A DNA stretch of 16,777 nucleotides from Mucidula mucida. Taxonomy: Eukaryota; Basidiomycota; Agaricomycetes; Agaricales; Physalacriaceae. Position 1 is the first letter of the stretch, and each line of letters starts with the position of its first letter. The notes under the pieces were generated by a model. That model was not told where the DNA came from and ran no database searches. It saw only the letters and a list, made by a program, of their open reading frames with translations. The stretch covers positions 1 through 16,777 of the forward strand of contig JADNYV010000738.1 in the NCBI GenBank assembly GCA_015501055.1, read 5' to 3'. Position numbers and translations under genes: made by a program. Shown here piece by piece: positions 1 through 8,542 of this stretch.

Positions 1-1080
1 ATTGTCGACGGCCGCTATCACATTGTGCGCCGTCTCATCTTTGGCAGTCGTGCATCACCATACTGCTGGTGTTTTCTCTGGCCTGGTTAACTGGGTTGCT
101 TGGGAGCTAGATATACCAGATCTGCACGACTACATGGATGACTACTATGGCTGGGACACCAATCACAATCTGGTGCTCTTTCATGGACAGCGACGTCCCC
201 GACGTCAAGTCCAGCTTCTCCTTCTGTGGGACTCTTTGGGCATCCCATACGAAGATAAGAAGCAGGAACACGGTCCTCAGCTAAAAATCATTGGTTTCTG
301 GTTAGACCACTGTTCACGGTCTTCTTCTCTCACCAGACTCCATTGCGGACATGATCACCACGTCGTTCTTGTCCCAGCAAAAGCCTGTACTCAAGGAGTG
401 GCAGTCCTTGGGTGGGTATCTTAACTGGGCTCTTAATGTGCTGCCTTGGGCACGGCCAGCACTTACAGAGCTCTACCGCAAGATGAGCGGTAAAAACACT
501 GCAGTACAAAGGCATTCCATTGAACGTTGAGGTTAGAGCAGATCTCACTTGGTTTGTCAATGCATTACAACACTGCATCGGAGTGCGCTTTGTGAATGTG
601 CAGGCATGGGATGACTCTGAGGCTGATATGGTCTATTGGACAGATGCGAGTAATCTGGGCCCCGCTTTCGGTCTATGCTGGGAATGGCTTTAGCTATCAA
701 CTCCGAACCATCACCGGAGTTGACACCTTCTTTAGGGAGCTTGTAGCTATTCTTTGCGCTGTTCATGATGCTGCCTCTCATCCCTCTCCGCCTCGCAGGC
801 TGTTAATCCATTCTGACAGTCTGGACTCCGTCTCAGTGTTTAACACTTTGGCTGCTTCACAGTCAAGTCACAATGCTGTTCTGCTTGCCATTGCTGATAT
901 TGTCCTGCGCACCGGCATTGAGTTCGTGTGCGGCACATCCGCGGGGTTGACAACGTGATGGCAGACATGTTGTCCCGCTTACTGTTCTCTGACTTTCAGA
1001 AACAGTTCCCCTCCTACCGCGTCCGCACTATGGAGCCACCTCGTGAGCTCCTACCGGCGCGATGGAGAGAGTGCTTTTAG
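1..1080 (+). pseudogene. Reverse transcriptase/RNase H, copy A, 5'-truncated by window and frameshifted
   Basis: This is the C-terminal half of the RT plus the whole RNase H domain. The window begins just after RT motif A, at IVDGRYHIVRRLIFGSRASP. The catalytic YMDD is encoded at 131-142 within HDYMDDYYGWD. The RNase H acidic residues appear in TDASN, FRELVAIL, IHSDSLD and VMADMLSR. Against copies B and C the reading frame is broken near 76 (two bases missing), 306-335 (several indels), 494 (one extra A), 670 (one extra G) and 921 (one base missing). About six bases are also missing near 371. A T-to-C change near 662 replaces the Leu after TDASNLG with Pro. The stop codon (1078-1080) overlaps the YR start by 19 bases. 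Intact protein from this copy is not expected if the indels are real. Confidence 0.88.
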
Positions 1081-2065
1081 AGGCATTGGGCGAGGGCGGA
1101 CAGCCTCGTCACCCTCGCCCACCTATGGACTTGCAGAAACTAGATGAACTCGTCTTGTATCTGCAGGCCCATGCTATTGAGACCTCTACGCGTATCAACT
1201 ACTCTACTGGGGCTAGAGATTACGCCCGCTTCTGTAAAGCACACAATCTGTCTCTGGATCCTACTCCGGAGACTCTAGCACGTTACATTGCATACACGTC
1301 CCAATTCATTGGCTCTGCTCCTAAATACTTAACCGGGGCAAGCACTTCCTCAATGACCTTTATCCTCACTTTGGTGACGCTCGTGCTTCAGCGCTTGTTC
1401 AAGCCGCTATCCGTGGGTCAAAGAAGGTCCGGGCAGATCCTATAGCTAGGAAGCCCCCTCTTCGACTTCATCACCTTCAGCTCTTTGTGGACGTCGCAAA
1501 CCAGACCCACAAGTATGATGACTTTCTCTTTGCTACAATCATGTCATGCGGCTTCTATGCTGTTCACCGGATGGGAGAGCTGGTGCAGCCTAATCAGAAG
1601 AAGCTACGTGATTGGAAGAAGATCATCAAGCGTGCCAGCCTCACATTTGAGACTGGGTATGCAGGCTATCGCTTGCCTTACCATAAGAGCGATCCCTTCT
1701 ATCAGGGCACTGACATACTGTTTACCTCTCAGACTGTGGCTGATCCTATCACCCTTCTGAAGCAGTATGTCCACCGCAGAGACAAACTGCATGGTGCTCG
1801 AGCGGCTCTCTTCATACGTGAAGATGGCATTGTACCAACTAGATCCTGGTTTGAGTCCAAGTTCTTTGCGCTGGTGAGCAAAGACTTTGGTGGTCACTCG
1901 GTTCGTTCTGGGGGTATAACACACTATGCATCCCTTGGACTCTCTGAGACCATACTCCAAGCCCTAGGCCGTTGGTCATCCTCTGCGTGGAAGATCTATA
2001 TACGTGACCATCCTGCAGTACGTGCCGCTCAGCAGCTAGCAGTTCAAAATAAAACCTCTACTTAA
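1062..2065 (+). pseudogene. Tyrosine recombinase (integrase), copy A, one frameshift
   Basis: This corresponds to the 334-aa YR that is intact in copy C. Residues 1-92 are read from the ATG at 1062. A single missing G near 1339-1340 then shifts the frame, which otherwise ends after KYLTGASTSSMTF and unrelated residues. The rest of the protein is open in the next frame to the stop at 2063-2065. The catalytic core lies in that downstream part: the Arg of HRMGEL, the HSVR motif, and the Tyr of IYIRDHP. The family inserts the circular cDNA without target duplication. Apart from the indel the sequence is nearly identical to copies B and C, so the break is either recent or a sequencing error. Confidence 0.9.
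2048..2053 (+). promoter_or_regulatory. Possible polyadenylation hexamer AATAAA, copy A
   Basis: AATAAA lies inside the last YR codons, 12 bases before the stop, in AT-richer surroundings than the rest. It is conserved in copies B and C, but because it is also coding, conservation proves nothing about poly(A) function. An RNA that must copy B1-A2-B2 would have to read past it. Confidence 0.25.
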
Positions 2066-2147
2066 AAACCTCCCTCATCTCGCGTTTCGTAAACATCCTT
2101 TTGCACCTCCATCCACCCCTCCACTACACACACACACATAGCATAGT

Positions 2148-2227
2148 AGGCACTTTACGATACGCTGAATTGATGGGGCCCTCGGGTCCAGTTTTGACCT
2201 AACCTTGTGTGATCTAACAAGCATAGG
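2148..2227 (+). repeat. B1 short repeat of split direct repeats, copy A
   Basis: This 80-bp segment runs from AGGCACTTTACG to AAGCATAGG and recurs at 3096-3176, 6801-6881, 7748-7826 and 11437-11517, and inverted at 11518-11580. It lies 82 bp after the YR stop. That gap is C-rich and ends in a short (AC)n run near 2124-2138. It abuts A2 directly at 2227/2228, as expected for the internal B1-A2 junction that mirrors the circle junction (right end joined to left end). One G of the central GGGG is missing relative to copy B. Confidence 0.88.
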
Positions 2228-3035
2228 TCGATGTAAACGCGGATTCCGAGGGTAGGGAGCGTTTTCAGAGGCCTCTGCACACTCCACACCCCACCTTACC
2301 CCTTTACCCAACTTCCTACTCAAGAGAGTTCAATGAGACAGCTTAAATCAAGTCAAACACTCATTTCACTCCAAAGCTGGATCATGTTCGCTCTCTGCTG
2401 CTCCTACTGCAGCCAGCCCACTCTCTGGGCTCTTCCTGGACTTACCCAGCCTGTGTCTGGTGTTGTAGTAACAACAGAGGCCACTCACAGGGCGCCCTGG
2501 GAGGTTTAAGCAAGAGTCCACACACTCTGCCTCTTTGTCTCTTACCATCATCATCTCACAGAGACAAGCAGTTTGTGATTCCTCCAGTCCTCTTGCTCAG
2601 GACTGATGCCATACACCTCTAGAGCACTGTCTGAAGCCGCCTACCCAGCCCAAAACCAGTCCAGACAGGTCCAAAGTGCCCATTTTGAGGGAATTCGCAC
2701 TTTTGCTCTCCCAGGCAAGCACCACTCGCTCTACTCGGTCCTCCTGCTCAGGACTGATGTACTGGCACCCTAGAACCCTATTGGAAGTGTCCGCTCCGGC
2801 CCCAGAGCGCTAGCGCTCCCGCTGCTCTCCCTGCTTCCAGTATGTGCCAATGTCTCACATCCAGCTCTTCAGAGCTGATGCCCATTTTGTGCCCAGATAC
2901 CCATTCCTTTCCAAAGGACTCCTTCTCAAGGACATTCTGTGGGCTATCTGGTCACAGGTGCGCTCTCTGCACCCTCTCACTCCCCTCCAGCTAACCTGTG
3001 TTATCTGGTCACAGTTAGCTCCGCATTTTTGCTCC
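2228..3035 (+). repeat. A2 long repeat of split direct repeats, copy A
   Basis: This segment of about 808 bp starts TCGATGTAAACG and matches 6882-7689 and, inverted, 13777-14573 (there A1, upstream of the 5'UTR) and 11641-12270 (truncated). No convincing gene is seen. Visible structures are a 7-bp stem CAGTCCT/AGGACTG (2585-2605), a related weaker stem with the same loop end (2737-2755), the 14-bp perfect palindrome at 2805-2818, and a stem at 2989-3020. The sequence TATCTGGTCACAG occurs twice, at 2945-2957 and 3002-3014. In this family the A repeat marks the left end and its internal copy, and serves in making the circular cDNA. Confidence 0.85.
2805..2818. repeat. Perfect 14-bp palindrome in A2
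   Basis: GAGCGCTAGCGCTC reads the same on both strands. It is preserved at 7458-7471 and 13992-14005. The copy at 11859-11872 differs by one base in one arm. It could be a protein-binding site or a cruciform or hairpin in RNA. No function is known to me. Confidence 0.8.
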
Positions 3036-3095
3036 CCTCCCACCTCTCCCTCAGTAGATACATCTTCATGTATTAAGTATGTACACTTCATGTAC
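3036..3095 (+). other. Linker between A2 and B2, copy A
   Basis: About 60 bp after the point where A2 stops resembling A1 and before B2. It is present in copies A and B and in inverted form at 11581-11640, and is absent beside A1, where the 5'UTR follows instead. It ends in a small hairpin, GTACA CTTCA TGTAC, immediately before B2. It supplies the ATG (3079) of the chimeric gag frame of copy B. Confidence 0.7.
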
Positions 3096-3909
3096 AGGCA
3101 CTTTACGATACGCTGAATTGATGGGGCCCTCGGGGTCCAGTTTTGACCTAACCTTGTGTGATCTAACAAGCATAGGTGAGAAGGACATAGACGCTATCAT
3201 CAATGCGTGTCAGATGCAGTCACTCCATGATCCATTTGCGCGCTCCTTCTGGCGCTCCATTGTGCTGGAGCAGTATGTGGATTTTGAGAAGCTCTTTGCC
3301 TCCATTCACTCTGGCACAAATCAGCAGGAGGACACCAAGGACTTTGCCGGTGGCTACGTCATCATGCGCAAGGACCAGTCCACTGCTCGCCGCACCCTCA
3401 CCCAAGAGTCCGAGTGGACACGCGTCTTCGATGCGTATGCCACCGGTGTTGGGCTCATCTACCCTCACCGCAAGGACGAACTCCGGGGTTACCGCGCGCT
3501 CATCATTGAGCTGTTTCGCGCTACACCCTCGAATCCAGTGTTCCCTATTCGCTGTGATAAGGAGACTCGCATTCGCTATGCTAACTCTCCTTTCCATCTC
3601 GATGATCGCACTGCGCTCCAGCTTCCTCTTCTCTCTGAGATGTTGCGCACCTCTGAGGGAGCAAATCCTCGCAAGCGGTCCTCTGACTCTGGCAGCTCAC
3701 AGTCTGCGACGCGTCGTCGCATTGTTTGCCAGAATTGGAATCTGGGTAAATGCTCATCTCCGTGCTCCGCAGGCCGTCTTCACGGTTCTTGCAGTGAGTG
3801 CGGAGGAAAGCACACAGCCAAGAGCCAACCAGCCTGCCTCATCCTCCTCGAAGCCAAACGAGCAGTCGCTCGTTCAGGAGCGAGTTCAGGCTCCGCTGAT
3901 GAAGCCTAA
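3079..3909 (+). CDS. Gag-like protein with CCCH/CCHC zinc fingers, chimeric N-terminus, copy B
   Basis: This is a 276-aa open frame. Residues 1-33 come from the linker and B2 repeat and are not Gag. Residues 34-276 are the C-terminal part of Gag, starting at EKDIDAI. A conserved-looking core, SEWTRVFDAYATG then IYPHRKDEL, spans about 111-135. Zinc ligands follow: C217, C225, C229 and H235 in a CCCH arrangement, then C238, C241, H245 and C253 in a knuckle ending CGGKH. The fingers would bind element RNA in the particle. The true N-terminus, seen in copy E at 13304, is lost, so the ATG at 3079 is a by-product of the insertion. The last 11 bases overlap the RT-RH start at 3899 in another frame. 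Whether this frame is expressed is unknown. Confidence 0.72.
   Translation: MYTSCTGTLRYAELMGPSGSSFDLTLCDLTSIGEKDIDAIINACQMQSLHDPFARSFWRSIVLEQYVDFEKLFASIHSGTNQQEDTKDFAGGYVIMRKDQSTARRTLTQESEWTRVFDAYATGVGLIYPHRKDELRGYRALIIELFRATPSNPVFPIRCDKETRIRYANSPFHLDDRTALQLPLLSEMLRTSEGANPRKRSSDSGSSQSATRRRIVCQNWNLGKCSSPCSAGRLHGSCSECGGKHTAKSQPACLILLEAKRAVARSGASSGSADEA
3096..3176 (+). repeat. B2 right-terminal repeat, copy A
   Basis: The 81-bp B repeat is followed at 3177 by TGAGAAGGACAT of gag. The inverted gag copies D and E show that this gag stretch is normally preceded by further gag codons, so 3176/3177 is an element end lying within another copy's gene. No duplication of flanking bases is seen, as expected of tyrosine-recombinase insertion. 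Confidence 0.87.
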
Positions 3910-5733
3910 GTCGTTGAAGCGTGAATCAGACGCTGTACCACCACCACCACGCTTTAAGCGTGGTTATGTATTTACTACCAATGTACTATCAGAATCTAAA
4001 ACGCCTTCGAGCATCTCTTCCACTTACATTGCTCCTCCGCTTCCTTTACCTCCTCAGCAAATTCTCAATGACTCCTCCATCCAGCAGTCTCTTGCTGCAG
4101 TAGCTGACTACATCAAGGTCAGCACACCTATCGACATTGACCGCTTTGAGCGGCTTCTTGCCAAACATCCCAATCAGCCCTTTGTGAGCTCTATCATCCG
4201 CTCACTCCGTGAAGGGTTCTGGCCTTTACACAATGGTCAGTGGGAAGCGCACCTCAGAGACAAGATTAGAGACAACTACTCTACTGAGGAGTGCGATCTT
4301 GTTGAGCTGCGCAAACAGCGAGATCAAGAAGTTGCTGCTGGCCGCTGGTCCCTGCGCTTCCAGAAGGCTTTAAGCTCTTGCCTGGAATGCATCTGTCACC
4401 CATGTTTGTGGTCTGGCAGAAGGGTAAACCACGCGTCGTCATGGACCATACAGGCAATGGTCTCAATGACGGCATTGCCAGAGCTGATGCCAAAGTCAAG
4501 TACGACGATATGCACTCCTTTGGGCAGGTACTGCATGACGTCCTACAAGCTCATCCTCACGAGGAGATCCTGCTTTTCAAGAGCGACATCTCTGAAGTGT
4601 TCCTCAATCTCCCCGTTCATCCCATTTGGCAGCTACAACAAGTTGTCATTGTCGACGGCCGCTATCACATTGTGCGCTGTCTCATCTTTGGCAGTCGTGC
4701 ATCACATACTGCTGGTGTTCGTTCTCTGGCCTGGTTAACTGGGTTGCTTGGGAGCTAGATATACCAGATTGCACGACTACATGGATGACTACTATGGCTG
4801 GGACACCAATCACAATCTGGTGTTCTTTCATGGACAGCGACGTCCCGACGTCAAGTCCAGCTTCTCCTTCTGTGGGACTCTTTGGGCATCCCATACGAAG
4901 ATAAGAAGCAGGAACACGGTCCTCAGCTAAAAATCATTGGTTTCTGGTTAGACACTGTTCACGGGTCTATCTCTCTCTCACCAGACTCCATTGCGGACAT
5001 GATCACCACCATTCAGTCGTTCTTGTCCCAGCAAAAGCCTGTACTCAAGGAGTGGCAGTCCTTGGGTGGGTATCTCAACTGGGCTCTTAATGTGCTGCCT
5101 TGGGCACGGCCAGCACTTACAGAGCTCTACCGCAAGATGAGCGGTAAAACACTGCAGTACAAAGGCATTCCATTGAACGTTGAGGTTAGAGCAGATCTCA
5201 CTTGGTTTGTCAATGCATTACAACACTGCATCGGAGTGCGCTTTGTGAATGCGCAGGCGTGGGATGACTCTGAGGCTGATATGGTCTATTGGACAGATGC
5301 GAGTAATCTGGGCCTCGCTTTCGTCTATGCTGGGAATGGCTTTAGCTATCAACTCCGAACCATCACCGGAGTTGACACCTTCTTTAGGGAGCTTGTAGCT
5401 ATTCTTTGCGCTGTTCATGATGCTGCCTCTCATCCCTCTCCGCCTCGCAGGCTGTTAATCCATTCTGACAGTCTGGACTCCGTCTCAGTGTTTAACACTT
5501 TGGCTGCTTCACAGTCAAGTCACAATGCTGTTCTGCTTGCCATTGCTGATATTGTCCTGCGCACCGGCATTGATGTTCGTGTGCGGCACATCCGCGGGGT
5601 TGACAACGTGATGGCAGACATGTTGTCCCGCTTACTGTTCTCTGACTTTCAGAAACAGTTCCCCTCCTACCGCGTCCGCACTATGGAGCCACCTCGTGAG
5701 CTCCTACCGGCGCGATGGAGAGAGTGCTTTTAG
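3899..5733 (+). pseudogene. Reverse transcriptase/RNase H, copy B, four frameshifts
   Basis: RT-RH starts at the ATG at 3899, inside the end of gag (TGATGA), and ends at TAG 5731-5733, overlapping YR by 19 bases. An N-terminal region of about 150 residues, ending near EVAAGRWS, precedes the polymerase. RT motif A is KSDISEVFLNLP near 4583, whereas copies C and D have KSDISKAFLNLP. YMDD is at 4778-4789. RNase H from about 5285 shows D (TDASN), E (FRELVA), D (HSDSLD) and D (VMADMLSR). Single-base losses near 4350, 4709, 4770 and 4845 split the frame. The last 283 codons, from 4882, are open. The enzyme would copy element RNA into circular DNA. The missing C at 4350 is shared with copy D. Confidence 0.9.
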
Positions 5734-6718
5734 AGGCATTGGGCGAGGGCGGACAGCCTCGTCACCCTCGCCCACCTATGGACTTGCAGAAACTAGATGA
5801 ACTCGTCTTGTATCTGCAGGCCCATGCTATCGAGACCTCTACGCGTATCAACTACTCTACTGGGGCTAGAGATTACGCCCGCTTCTGTAAAGCACACAAT
5901 CTGTCTCTGGATCCTACTCCGGAGACTCTAGCACGTTACATTGCATACACGTCCCAATTCATTGGCTCTGCTCCTAAATACTTAACCGGGGCGAAGCACT
6001 TCCTCAATGACCTTTATCCTCACTTTGGTGACGCTCGTGCTTCAGCGCTTGTTCAAGCCGCTATCGTGGGTCAAAGAAGGTCCGGGCAGATCCTATAGCT
6101 AGGAAGCCCCCTCTTCGACTTCATCACCTTCAGCTCTTTGTGGACGTCGCAAACCAGACCCACAAGTATGATGACTTTCTCTTTGCTACAATCATGTCAT
6201 GCGGCTTCTATGCTGTTCACCGGATGGGAGAGCTGGTGCAGCCTAATCAGAAGAAGCTACGTGATTGGAAGAAGATCATCAAGCGTGCCAGCCTCACATT
6301 TGAGACTGGGTATGCAGGCTATCGCTTGCCTTACCATAAGAGCGATCCCTTCTATCAGGGCACTGACATACTGTTTACCTCTCAGACTGTGGCTGATCCT
6401 ATCACCCTTCTGAAGCAGTATGTCCACCGCAGAGACAAGCTGCATGGTGCTCGAGCGGCTCTCTTCATACGTGAAGATGGCATTGTACCAACTAGATCCT
6501 GGTTTGAGTCCAAGTTCTTTGCGCTGGTGAGCAAAGACTTTGGTGGTCACTCGGTTCGTTCTGGGGGTATAACACACTATGCATCCCTTGGACTCTCTGA
6601 GACCATACTCCAAGCCCTAGGCCGTTGGTCATCCTCTGCGTGGAAGATCTATATACGTGACCATCCTGCAGTACGTGCCGCTCAGCAGCTAGCAGTTCAA
6701 AATAAAACCTCTACTTAA
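5715..6718 (+). pseudogene. Tyrosine recombinase, copy B, one frameshift
   Basis: The reading frame begins at the ATG at 5715 within the end of RT-RH and follows the copy C YR for 117 residues. One missing C at about 6065 then shifts it, and the remainder is open in the next frame to TAA at 6716-6718. The downstream piece contains the catalytic Arg (HRMGEL), HSVR and IYIRDHP. The frameshift is not shared with copies A or C. The upstream piece contains the SAM-like or core-binding helices expected of this family, including the RINYSTGARDYARFC stretch. Confidence 0.9.
6701..6706 (+). promoter_or_regulatory. Possible polyadenylation hexamer AATAAA, copy B
   Basis: Same position in the YR C-terminus as in copy A. 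It is coding as well, so poly(A) use is only a possibility. Confidence 0.25.
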
Positions 6719-6800
6719 AAACCTCCCTCATCTCGCGTTTCGTAAACATCCTTTTGCACCTCCATCCACCCCTCCACTACACACACACACATAGCATAGT

Positions 6801-6881
6801 AGGCACTTTACGATACGCTGAATTGATGGGGCCCTCGGGGTCCAGTTTTGACCTAACCTTGTGTGATCTAACAAGCATAGG
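6801..6881 (+). repeat. B1 repeat, copy B
   Basis: Full 81-bp B repeat, 82 bp after the YR stop, joined directly to A2 at 6881/6882 with the sequence ATAGG|TCGATG. This matches the predicted circle junction of the element. Confidence 0.88.
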
Positions 6882-7689
6882 TCGATGTAAACGCGGATTC
6901 CGAGGGTAGGGAGCGTTTTCAGAGGCCTCTGCACACTCCACACCCCACCTTACCCCTTTACCCAACTTCCTACTCAAGGGAGTTCAATGAGACAGCTTAA
7001 ATCAAGTCAAACACTCATTTCACTCTAAAGCTGTATCATGTTCGCTCTCTGCTGCTCCTACTGCAGCCAGCCCACTCTCTGGGCTCTTCCTGGACTTACC
7101 CAGCCTGTGTCTGGTGTTGTAGTAACAACAGAGGCCACTCACAGGGCGCCCTGGGAGGTTTAAGCAAGAGTCACACACTCTGCCTCTTTGTCTCTTACCA
7201 TCATCATCTCACAGAGACAAGCAGTTTGTGATTCCTCCAGTCCTCTTGCTCAGGACTGATGCCATACACCTCTAGAGCACTGTCTGAAGCCGCCTACCCA
7301 GCCCAAAACCAGTCCAGACAGGTCCAAAGTGCCCATTTTGAGGGAATTCGCACTTTTGCTCTCCCAGGCAAGCACCACTCGCTCTACTCGGTCCTCCTGC
7401 TCAGGACTGATGTACTGGCACCCTAGAACCCTATTGGAAGTGTCCGCTCCGGCCCCAGAGCGCTAGCGCTCCCGCTGCTCTCCCTGCTTCCAGTATGTGC
7501 CAATGTCTCACATCCAGCTCTTCAGAGCTGATGCCCATTTTGTGCCCAGATACCCATTCCTTTCCAAAGGACTCCTTCTCAAGGACATTCTGTGGGCTAT
7601 CTGGTCACAGGTGCGCTCTCTGCACCCTCTCACTCCCCTCCAGCTAACCTGTGTTATCTGGTCACAGTTAGCTCCGCATTTTTGCGTCC
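6882..7689 (+). repeat. A2 repeat, copy B
   Basis: Nearly identical to A2 of copy A, with a few substitutions and single-base indels. It carries the same paired AGTCCT/AGGACT stems, the palindrome at 7458-7471 and the AGCTAAC stem-loop near its right end. No coding capacity can be supported; short frames here differ between copies. Confidence 0.85.
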
Positions 7690-7747
7690 CCTCCCACCTC
7701 TCCCTCAGTAGATACATCTTCATGTATAGTATGTACACTTCATGTAC
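7690..7747 (+). other. Linker between A2 and B2, copy B
   Basis: 58-bp segment matching 3036-3095 with two bases lost in the TATTAAGTATG stretch. The small GTACA/TGTAC hairpin lies directly before B2. Confidence 0.68.
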
Positions 7748-7826
7748 AGGCACTTTACGATACGCTGAATTGATGGGCCCTCGGGGTCCAGTTTTGACCT
7801 AACCTTGTGTGATCTAACAAGCATAG
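7748..7826 (+). repeat. B2 right-terminal repeat, copy B
   Basis: 79-bp B repeat lacking one G of the central GGGG and one terminal G. It joins gag of copy C at the same gag position used at 3176/3177. The next 45 bases of gag carry many small deletions relative to copy B. Confidence 0.86.
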
Positions 7827-8542
7827 TGGAAGGACAAGACGCTACATCAATGCTGTCGATGCAGTCATCCATTGCGCGCTCCTTCTGGCGCTCCATTGTG
7901 CTGGAGCAGTATGTGGATTTTGAGAAGCTCTTTGCCTCCATTCACTCTGGCACAAATCAGCAGGAGGACACCAAGGACTTTGCGGTGGCTACGTCATCAT
8001 GCGCAAGGACCAGTCCACTGCTCGCCGCACCCTCACCCAAGAGTCCGAGTGGACACGCGTCTTCGATGCGTATGCCACCGTGTTGGGCTCATCTACCCTC
8101 ACCGCAAGGACGAACTCCGGGGTTACCGCGCGCTCATCATTGAGCTGTTTCGCGCTACACCCTCGAATCCAGTGTTCCCTATTCGCTGTGATAAGGAGAC
8201 TCGCATTCGCTATGCTAACTCTCCTTTCCATCTCGATGATCGCACTGCGCTCCAGCTTCCTCTTCTCTCTGAGATGTTGCGCACCTCTGAGGGAGCAAAT
8301 CCTCGCAAGCGGTCCTCTGACTCTGGCAGCTCACAGTCTGCGACGCGTCGTCCATTGTTTGCCAGAATTGGAATCTGGGTAAATGCTCATCTCCGTGCTC
8401 CGCAGGCCGTCTTCACGGTTCTTGCAGTGAGTGCGGAGGAAAGCACACAGCCAAGAGCCAACCAGCCTGCCTCATCCTCCTCGAAGCCAAACGAGCAGTC
8501 GCTCGTTCAGGAGCGAGTTCAGGCTCCGCTGATGAAGCCTAA
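7827..8542 (+). pseudogene. Gag C-terminal part, copy C, frameshifted
   Basis: Same Gag region as copy B but interrupted. Bases 7826-7870 have several one- and two-base losses relative to 3176-3240. Further single-base losses lie near 7983, 8081 and 8351. Between them the Gag sequence is recognisable in three successive frames, including IYPHRKDEL, and the zinc-finger segment continues to TAA at 8540-8542. There is no native start because gag enters from B2 of copy B. The overlap with the RT-RH ATG at 8532 is preserved. Confidence 0.85.

Larger units (their letters stand above)
1..3176 (+). mobile_element. DIRS-order (split-direct-repeat, Ngaro/PAT-like) retrotransposon copy A, 3' part
   Basis: The copy enters the window in the middle of RT and continues through RNase H, YR, a short 3' non-coding stretch, B1, A2, a 60-bp linker and B2. 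It ends at 3176, where the sequence passes directly into the interior of the gag gene of copy B. Assignment rests on the YMDD-type RT, DIRS-type RNase H, the tyrosine recombinase and the B1-A2-B2 arrangement. Several indels break both genes. It is the first unit of a head-to-tail array with copies B and C. Confidence 0.93.
3177..7826 (+). mobile_element. DIRS-order retrotransposon copy B, lacking A1, 5'UTR and gag N-terminus
   Basis: Copy B holds the 3' part of gag, RT-RH, YR, B1, A2, linker and B2, in that order, all on the plus strand. Its left edge is the B2 of copy A inserted in gag. Its own B2 runs into the same gag position of copy C. The 4653-bp spacing of B1 from copy A to copy B makes it the middle unit of a tandem array. 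Confidence 0.92.

Noticed and set aside
1604..1960. 118-aa minus-strand frame opposite YR, present in all three copies.
   Set aside because: It is the antisense shadow of the conserved YR coding sequence; no independent start context or domain.
2124..2138. Short (AC)n run before B1, possible CRISPR-like or satellite repeat.
   Set aside because: It is a short microsatellite with no spacer-repeat pattern.
2844..3116. Short frames in the A repeat on both strands (for example 2844-3116 plus, 2855-3169 minus).
   Set aside because: They differ between copies by frame and end, cross the A2-linker-B2 boundaries, and show no recognisable domain.
2228..3176. A2 plus flanking B repeats as an independent ~1 kb transposon with 80-bp terminal direct repeats.
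   Set aside because: A1 without flanking B repeats is found as the left end upstream of the 5'UTR in copy E, which fits split direct repeats of one element better.
3170..3182. AG|GTGAGA at the B2-gag join looks like a 5' splice site.
   Set aside because: It arises by chance from the element end ATAGG meeting gag TGAGAAGG. No branch point and acceptor that restore a sensible frame could be identified.
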